Shown one piece after another: positions 59,802-64,000 of a stretch of 64,000 nt of DNA. The translations under genes and the position numbers were made by a program. Positions within the stretch are counted from its first letter, which is position 1. Every line of letters begins with the position of its first letter. A model generated the notes under the pieces. It searched no databases and was not told where the DNA came from. It saw only the letters and a program-made list of their open reading frames with translations. The DNA comes from Bosea sp. (in: a-proteobacteria) (GTDB taxonomy: Bacteria > Pseudomonadota > Alphaproteobacteria > Rhizobiales > Beijerinckiaceae), in assembly GCF_023953965.1 (NCBI RefSeq), contig NZ_JAMLIX010000001.1, positions 2,790,501 to 2,854,500 of the forward strand, in the 5' to 3' direction.

Positions 59802-60425
59802 TCACGCCGCCGCGAGATGCCCCTTGCGCTGGCGGTATTGTGCGATGACTACACCACGGATCACCACCCGCCGCCCGTCCTCGACCAGCGGCGGGCGCAC
59901 GATCCGGTCCGTCGCGCCAGCCAGCAGATAGGGCTTCTGGTAGAGCCGGAAAACCGTCTCGGTCCGCAGGTCGTAGTTCTGCGCGACGACGATGTCCCCA
60001 TCTTCCGGCTCGGCGTTGGAATCGACGACGAGCACGTCGCCGGGGATGTAGCCGAAGATCTCCAGCGCGCGCGTCGTCAGCGTCCACGGGGCAAGGCCCG
60101 ATTGGGATTGGCAGATATAGCGGACCTGCTCGTCAACCCGGCCGTCATTGGATTTGCGGCCGATTTCGTAGGGCGCGCCCTCGCTGTCGGCGAAGGCGCC
60201 GAGTAGTTCGCCGCCAGCCTGCGCGCCGTAGGGGATGCGGGAAAAGCGCTCGATTCCGGCGATCGTCTTGCGCGCGAGATCGTGCTCGACATCCTCGTTG
60301 TTGGCGAAGCGCGACAGGGTCGACGGGTCGACCTTGGCCCCCATGGCGAGCTTTCGCCACGAGATGCCGCCGAGCTGCTCGCGGACGTAATGCAGCCAAG
60401 CGCGTGTGTGATCCTGGGGGCGCAT
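59802..60425 (-). CDS. Prophage repressor with S24-like fold but no catalytic dyad
   Basis: A 207-aa regulator (from the ATG at 60425; GTG starts at 60437 and 60479 are possible). N-terminal HTH: ISWRKLAMGAKVDPSTLSRFANNE. The C-terminal half aligns with the LexA/CI peptidase fold (FGYIPGDVLVVDSNAEPEDGD, then TETVFRLYQK). The position of the catalytic Ser is Ala120 and that of the Lys is Phe159, so self-cleavage is not expected. It faces the int operon and is divergent from a Cro-like gene. Confidence 0.8.
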   Translation of the reverse strand: MRPQDHTRAWLHYVREQLGGISWRKLAMGAKVDPSTLSRFANNEDVEHDLARKTIAGIERFSRIPYGAQAGGELLGAFADSEGAPYEIGRKSNDGRVDEQVRYICQSQSGLAPWTLTTRALEIFGYIPGDVLVVDSNAEPEDGDIVVAQNYDLRTETVFRLYQKPYLLAGATDRIVRPPLVEDGRRVVIRGVVIAQYRQRKGHLAAA

Positions 60426-60483
60426 GATGCGGCGCACTATGCCCGTCCCCGTGATGGACTCCACGCTGATACGCTCCACTTGC

Positions 60484-60518
60484 GATGATGGAATATTTCA
60501 CATAGCAATTTCATCATC
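60484..60518. promoter_or_regulatory. Candidate repressor operator, early-promoter side
   Basis: GATGATGGAAT (60484-60494) and ATTTCATCATC (60508-60518) form an 11-bp inverted repeat with one mismatch. Inside it TGGAATATTTCA (60489-60500) is itself near-palindromic. It sits in the AT-rich gap between the divergent repressor and Cro-like genes. Confidence 0.55.
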
Positions 60519-60544
60519 AAGACTGATTCGCGTGGGAGTGCGCC

Positions 60545-60745
60545 TTGGCCGACATCGTCACGATCGAGATGCGCCGGAAGGCGGCCGGCATCTCCAAGAA
60601 CCATCTCTGCCGCACCGCCGCGATCGATCGCGGCACCTATTCGCGCCTTCAAAAAGTGAAGGGCAGCGGCCGGGCCGAGACCTTCGACAAGCTCGACAAG
60701 GCGCTGAAGGCCATCGCCGAGCGGGGAGGCCGCAGCGATGGCTGA
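60545..60745 (+). CDS. Cro-like HTH protein
   Basis: A 66-aa XRE-type DNA-binding protein, divergent from the repressor. It starts at the TTG at 60545 with GGGAG 6 nt upstream. Helices MRRKAAGISKNHLCRTAAIDRGTYSRLQK form the HTH (recognition part DRGTYSRL), with a Lys-rich C-terminus. First gene of the rightward operon; it overlaps the next gene by 8 nt. A Cro role is inferred from position. Confidence 0.75.
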   Translation: MADIVTIEMRRKAAGISKNHLCRTAAIDRGTYSRLQKVKGSGRAETFDKLDKALKAIAERGGRSDG

Positions 60746-61100
60746 CGCGGGCGCCGCATCCATCGACTCGCCGATGCTGCTCAAGGCCCGGCTCTACGAC
60801 CATGCCGGCATGGAAATGGCGGCGATCGGCGAGCGCGAGGCCGACCGGGCGATCGGCCTGGTCAGGCGCGCCGACCCGGAAGGCAAGGCTTACGAGCCCG
60901 TCACCGGCTTCTTCACGATCGAGCAGTTGCGCCGGCTCGCCCTGCAGGTCGTCGCCGGCAACCCCAAGGCGATCTCGCACGAGCAGACGCCGGCCGCGCT
61001 GGCGCTCGGGCTGCTCGCCATCCTCGCCGCCGTCCAGCACGGCACGTCCCTCGCACCGGCCGGAGGTGGCGATGTTCAAGCCGCGTCTTCGTCGCACTGA
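60738..61100 (+). CDS. Prophage protein of unknown function (120 aa)
   Basis: A 120-aa protein starting MADAGAASIDSPMLLKARLY. The middle contains GFFTIEQLRRLALQVVAGNPKAI and an Ala/Leu-rich stretch (ALALGLLAILAAVQ), and the end is Ser/Gly-rich. I recognise no domain. It overlaps the Cro-like gene by 8 nt and the next gene by 29 nt, so it belongs to the early operon. Confidence 0.55.
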   Translation: MADAGAASIDSPMLLKARLYDHAGMEMAAIGEREADRAIGLVRRADPEGKAYEPVTGFFTIEQLRRLALQVVAGNPKAISHEQTPAALALGLLAILAAVQHGTSLAPAGGGDVQAASSSH

Positions 61101-61257
61101 TCCTTTCGCGGCGGCGCTCGTCGTCCTCGCGCTGACGCTGGCAGGCCTCGCCGTGATGGTCGGTCTTTCCAACCTACCGGCGGCCGTCGCCCTGCTCGTC
61201 ACCGCGGGGCTGATCGGGGCGCTCGGCTTCGGCGTGCAGCGGGCGGTGGGCGAATGA
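61072..61257 (+). CDS. Small two-span membrane protein (61 aa)
   Basis: A 61-aa protein starting MFKPRLRRTDPFAAALVV with a basic N-terminus and two predicted transmembrane helices (about 12-30 and 36-55). The GGAGG ribosome-binding site is inside the preceding gene. It overlaps both neighbours. Function unknown; small membrane proteins in this position sometimes affect superinfection or host physiology, but there is no evidence here. Confidence 0.55.
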   Translation: MFKPRLRRTDPFAAALVVLALTLAGLAVMVGLSNLPAAVALLVTAGLIGALGFGVQRAVGE

Positions 61258-61799
61258 CCGGCCTGCTCGAAACCGCGAGCAAGCTGCCGGGCGAAAGGCC
61301 GGTGGCGCCCGCGACGGCCCGCGCCACCATGGCGGCGATCGAGGCGGAGCGGGTGGCGCTGCGTCTCTCGGTCGAGGCGCTGGCGCGGCTCGCCGGCATG
61401 AGCACGCGCAGTTACCAGCGCTACGCCTCGGGCGCGCGCGTGCCGGCCGGGGCGGATCTGCGCCGCCTCGCCCGCGCATTGGCCGGCGGAGATCCGCAGC
61501 GGGAGCGCGACGGCGGGCTGCTGCGGGCGCTCGCGGTCAGGATGCTGGAGGAGCTGGCGCGCCGGCAGGCGGCGCCGCGGCCGCGCAACCTCGCGATCTA
61601 TCTGGCGCATGTCGAGCTAGGTCTGCCGCAGCGGCAGATCGCCAGGCTCTTCGGCGTGTCGAGCAACCGCATCCATGTCGTCGTGCGCCAGGTCGAAGAG
61701 CAGCGCGACGACGGCACCGCAACCGACAAGGCGCTGTTGCAGCTCTGCTCGCTGCTCGACGCAGGCGCCGACGGCTTCATCGGGAGGGCTGGCGCATGA
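61254..61799 (+). CDS. Phage regulator with XRE-like HTH and DnaA-domain-IV-like HTH
   Basis: A 181-aa protein with two DNA-binding regions. The first HTH is near residues 37-65 (SVEALARLAGMSTRSYQRYASG). The second, near 112-150, reads NLAIYLAHVELGLPQRQIARLFG then SSNRIHVVVRQVEEQRDD, which follows the plan of DnaA domain IV (helix, LYLARE-like, then the basic recognition part). Similar 'DnaA-like HTH' regulators occur in Hyphomicrobiales. It overlaps the next gene by 4 nt (ATGA). A role in early phage gene control or replication is inferred. Confidence 0.7.
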   Translation: MTGLLETASKLPGERPVAPATARATMAAIEAERVALRLSVEALARLAGMSTRSYQRYASGARVPAGADLRRLARALAGGDPQRERDGGLLRALAVRMLEELARRQAAPRPRNLAIYLAHVELGLPQRQIARLFGVSSNRIHVVVRQVEEQRDDGTATDKALLQLCSLLDAGADGFIGRAGA

Positions 61800-64000
61800 A
61801 AGAACTGGAATTCCACCCTTACGCCAACCTGTTCCCGCTGATCGAGGGGCCGGCTTTCGAGGATCTGGTCGCTGACATCGAGGCCAACGGCATCCGCGAG
61901 CCGATCGTGATGTTCGAGGGGAAGATTCTCGATGGGCGCAACCGCTATCGTGCTGGTCGGGCTGCCGGCGTCATTCTCGACGACATGCTGCCTGAAGGTC
62001 CGAATGGCTTTCACTATGATCCGTTTCGGGCCTTCGGCGGAAAACACGATGGCGATCCGCTCGCCTTCGTCATCTCCGCCAACCTCCACCGCCGCCATCT
62101 CGACGAGACGCAGCGGGCGATGGTGGCGTCGCGGCTCGCCAATCTCGGCCATGGCGGCAAGCGGTCCGGGAAGGTCGCGCCGGAGCAAGCGGCAAATTTG
62201 CCGGTTGCGGCCGAGGAGCCCGCGCCCGCCCCGGTGACGCAGGCCGCCGCGGCGAAGCTGCTCAACGTCTCGGAACGAACGGTGCGCAGCGCGAAGGCGG
62301 TCGTCGAGCACGGCGCGCCGGAGCTGGTGGCGAAGGCCGATGCCGGCGCGATCGCCGTCTCGGTCGCGGCGGAGCTGGCGAAGCTGCCGGTCGACGATCA
62401 GCGCGAGGTGCTGCGCAGCGCTGATCCGGGCGCGCTTTATCGCGTGATCAAGGATCAGCGCGACGCGCTGACGGCACAGAAGAAGGTGAAGCGCGCCGAG
62501 AAGGTGAAGGCGCTCGCGACGAAGCAGAAGGCCCTGCCCGCGAAGAAATACGGCGTGATCTATGCCGACCCGGAATGGGATCACGAGACATGGTCAGAGG
62601 CCGGGAAGGGCCGCGCGGCGGCCAACCATTATCCGGTGTCGACGACTGCAGTCATCAAGTCGCGGCCGGTCGGCGAGATCGCCGCGCCCGACGGCGTCCT
62701 CTTCCTGTGGGTGACTGTGCCGCATCTGGCGCAGGGGCTCGACGTCATGGCCGCCTGGGGCTTCGCCTACAAATCGAGCTGCGTGTGGGAGAAGGTCTAT
62801 CCCGGAAAACAGCAGGGCATGGGCTACTGGTTCCGGGTCAATCACGAGATCCTGCTCGTCGGAACGCGCGGCGATATCCCGGCGCCGGCGCTGGGCACGC
62901 AATGGCCGTCCGTGATCAAGGCGCCGGTCGGCGAGCATAGCGAGAAGCCGGAACAATTCGCCGAACTGATCGAAGCCTATTTCGGCGACCTGCCCAAGAT
63001 CGAGCTCAATGCCAGGAAGGCCCGCCCGGGCTGGGATGTGTGGGGGCTCGAGGCGCCGGAGGCGGAGGAGCCGGCCGCGCCGGCGGCGAAGCCCGCCAGG
63101 GGCAGGGCGAAGAAAAGCTCCGCCCATGATTATGAGGTCGAAAAGGCGCGGCGCGAGGCTCGCATCAAGGCGAGGCTGGATGTTCTGCCCGACGATCTCG
63201 ACGCGCTGATCGACGCCTATCGCGCGGCGATCGACAGCTACGATTTCGCGATGAACGCCCTCGACCGCGACGAGGCCAAAACCCATCGCGAAACGATGGA
63301 CGCGATCATCCTCAAAGCCAATGGCGGCGGGCATTTCGGCAGTGCCTGCAACCCGCGCCCCATGGCGGTTCGCGCCGCCGGCATCGCGCCGCTCGGCACG
63401 CTGCCGCGCTGGGGCGAAAGCGGGCATTTCATCGTCGAGCACCGCGATATCCGCGCGATCGTCGAGATTGATCATAATGGCGGCACGGCGATCTATGCGC
63501 TCGACTTCAACCGGCTGTTCCCGTCCGAAACGGGATTTCACAGCCTGCTCGGAGAGTGTCGCGAGGCCGGCGAAACGATGGAGGCTTTCGGCTGTCGGCT
63601 GATCGATGCCGCGATCGCCTATTCTGAGCAGTCGCGGGGTAAGACCAAGGCCCTGATGCTGCCGGAGCAGGCCTATCGCCTGCAGCTCGGCGACGGCGGG
63701 CATCCGATCTGGCGAGAACGTGGCGTGTGGGTCGACCCGGACGCGCCACCTCTGGGGCTCGACCTCGGCCTGATCGAAGGCCTCGGTGTCATCCGGGCGC
63801 GCTGGGAGCAGGAGGACCGGGCGAAGTATCTCGGCCTCAAGTCCAAGGGTGGCAAGCGGACCTGTCCCGAGAGCAGGCACCGCAACGACAAGATCATCGC
63901 CGTCAACGGCCAGATGCTGACGCCGGTCGCGGATTTCCCGACCGAGGGCGCCTATGTCGTGACCGATTTCAAATGGGTCGACGGCAATCGCGTCGAGGGC
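61796..64000 (+). CDS. ParB-like/MT-A70 methyltransferase fusion (partial, runs off window)
   Basis: An open frame of 735 codons without a stop. The N-terminus resembles the ParB/Srx-like nuclease domain (IREPIVMFEGKILDGRNRYRAG, about 35-57). An HTH-like region follows (AAAKLLNVSERTVRSAKAVVEHG, about 145-170). Residues about 253-420 form an MT-A70 adenine methyltransferase: active-site motif DPEW (258-261), WGFAYKSSCVWEK and HSEKPEQFAELIEAYFGD with ARKARPGWDVWG. After an Ala/Pro/Lys linker, about 300 further residues of unknown type follow. It probably modifies DNA or RNA of phage or host. Confidence 0.8.
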   Translation, partial: MKELEFHPYANLFPLIEGPAFEDLVADIEANGIREPIVMFEGKILDGRNRYRAGRAAGVILDDMLPEGPNGFHYDPFRAFGGKHDGDPLAFVISANLHRRHLDETQRAMVASRLANLGHGGKRSGKVAPEQAANLPVAAEEPAPAPVTQAAAAKLLNVSERTVRSAKAVVEHGAPELVAKADAGAIAVSVAAELAKLPVDDQREVLRSADPGALYRVIKDQRDALTAQKKVKRAEKVKALATKQKALPAKKYGVIYADPEWDHETWSEAGKGRAAANHYPVSTTAVIKSRPVGEIAAPDGVLFLWVTVPHLAQGLDVMAAWGFAYKSSCVWEKVYPGKQQGMGYWFRVNHEILLVGTRGDIPAPALGTQWPSVIKAPVGEHSEKPEQFAELIEAYFGDLPKIELNARKARPGWDVWGLEAPEAEEPAAPAAKPARGRAKKSSAHDYEVEKARREARIKARLDVLPDDLDALIDAYRAAIDSYDFAMNALDRDEAKTHRETMDAIILKANGGGHFGSACNPRPMAVRAAGIAPLGTLPRWGESGHFIVEHRDIRAIVEIDHNGGTAIYALDFNRLFPSETGFHSLLGECREAGETMEAFGCRLIDAAIAYSEQSRGKTKALMLPEQAYRLQLGDGGHPIWRERGVWVDPDAPPLGLDLGLIEGLGVIRARWEQEDRAKYLGLKSKGGKRTCPESRHRNDKIIAVNGQMLTPVADFPTEGAYVVTDFKWVDGNRVEG

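Overview
The window is GC-rich chromosomal DNA from an alphaproteobacterium of the order Hyphomicrobiales (Rhizobiales). Bosea or a close relative is the best guess. The signs are the ftsZ-lpxC-bamD-recN-ligA order, a two-piece (permuted) tmRNA beside an alpha-type sspB, the fumC-DUF4169-RHH cluster, the hflKC-DUF2065-degP block and an HWE-type histidine kinase. The genus is inferred from gene order and style only.

Layout. 1-11 kb: the end of ftsZ, then lpxC (lipid A), bamD (outer-membrane assembly), recN and ligA (DNA repair and replication), a DEAD-box RNA helicase, a metallo-beta-lactamase-fold hydrolase and the AzlCD amino-acid exporter. 11-19.6 kb: aminopeptidase P, prmA, a diguanylate cyclase, a HicAB toxin-antitoxin pair, a UvrD/PcrA helicase, msrB and a thioesterase. 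19.7-24.9 kb: an FAD-linked 2-hydroxyacid oxidase and a very long AsmA-family protein. 25-34.3 kb: fumC and two small partners, sspB with ssrA (tmRNA) directly upstream, thyA-GNAT-folA, hflK-hflC-DUF2065, a Do-type protease and a cupin. 34.3-42.7 kb: serB, miaA and the branched-chain amino-acid genes ilvB, ilvN and ilvC; a racemase and a glutathione transferase lie between ilvB and ilvN, and a TetR regulator precedes ilvC. 42.8-55.3 kb: small membrane proteins, a DedA protein, an ABC importer of the nitrate/sulfonate/taurine type, an HWE kinase, pyridoxal kinase, an endonuclease/exonuclease/phosphatase protein, a Nudix protein, an M3 peptidase, an XRE regulator, a SulP transporter and a lipoprotein. 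55.4-57.3 kb: leuA behind a leucine-rich leader peptide.

From about 57.5 kb to the end is the left arm of a prophage or integrative element next to tRNA-Lys(CTT). A leftward operon (Xis-like protein, tyrosine integrase, two small proteins) abuts the tRNA. A repressor with an S24-like C-terminal fold but without the catalytic Ser/Lys follows. A rightward early operon then encodes a Cro-like protein, two unknown small proteins, a DnaA-domain-IV-like regulator and a long ParB-like plus MT-A70 methyltransferase fusion that runs off the window.

The most interesting items are two translation-attenuation leaders (ilvB, with an Ile-Leu-Val run; leuA, with a Leu-rich peptide), the ssrA-sspB neighbourhood, the dyad-less prophage repressor with matching palindromic sites at both ends of its gene, the ParB/MT-A70 fusion, two families of interspersed palindromic repeats, and several very small genes (24, 32 and 42 aa) missed by length-based gene finding. 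No CRISPR array, insertion sequence or rRNA gene was seen.
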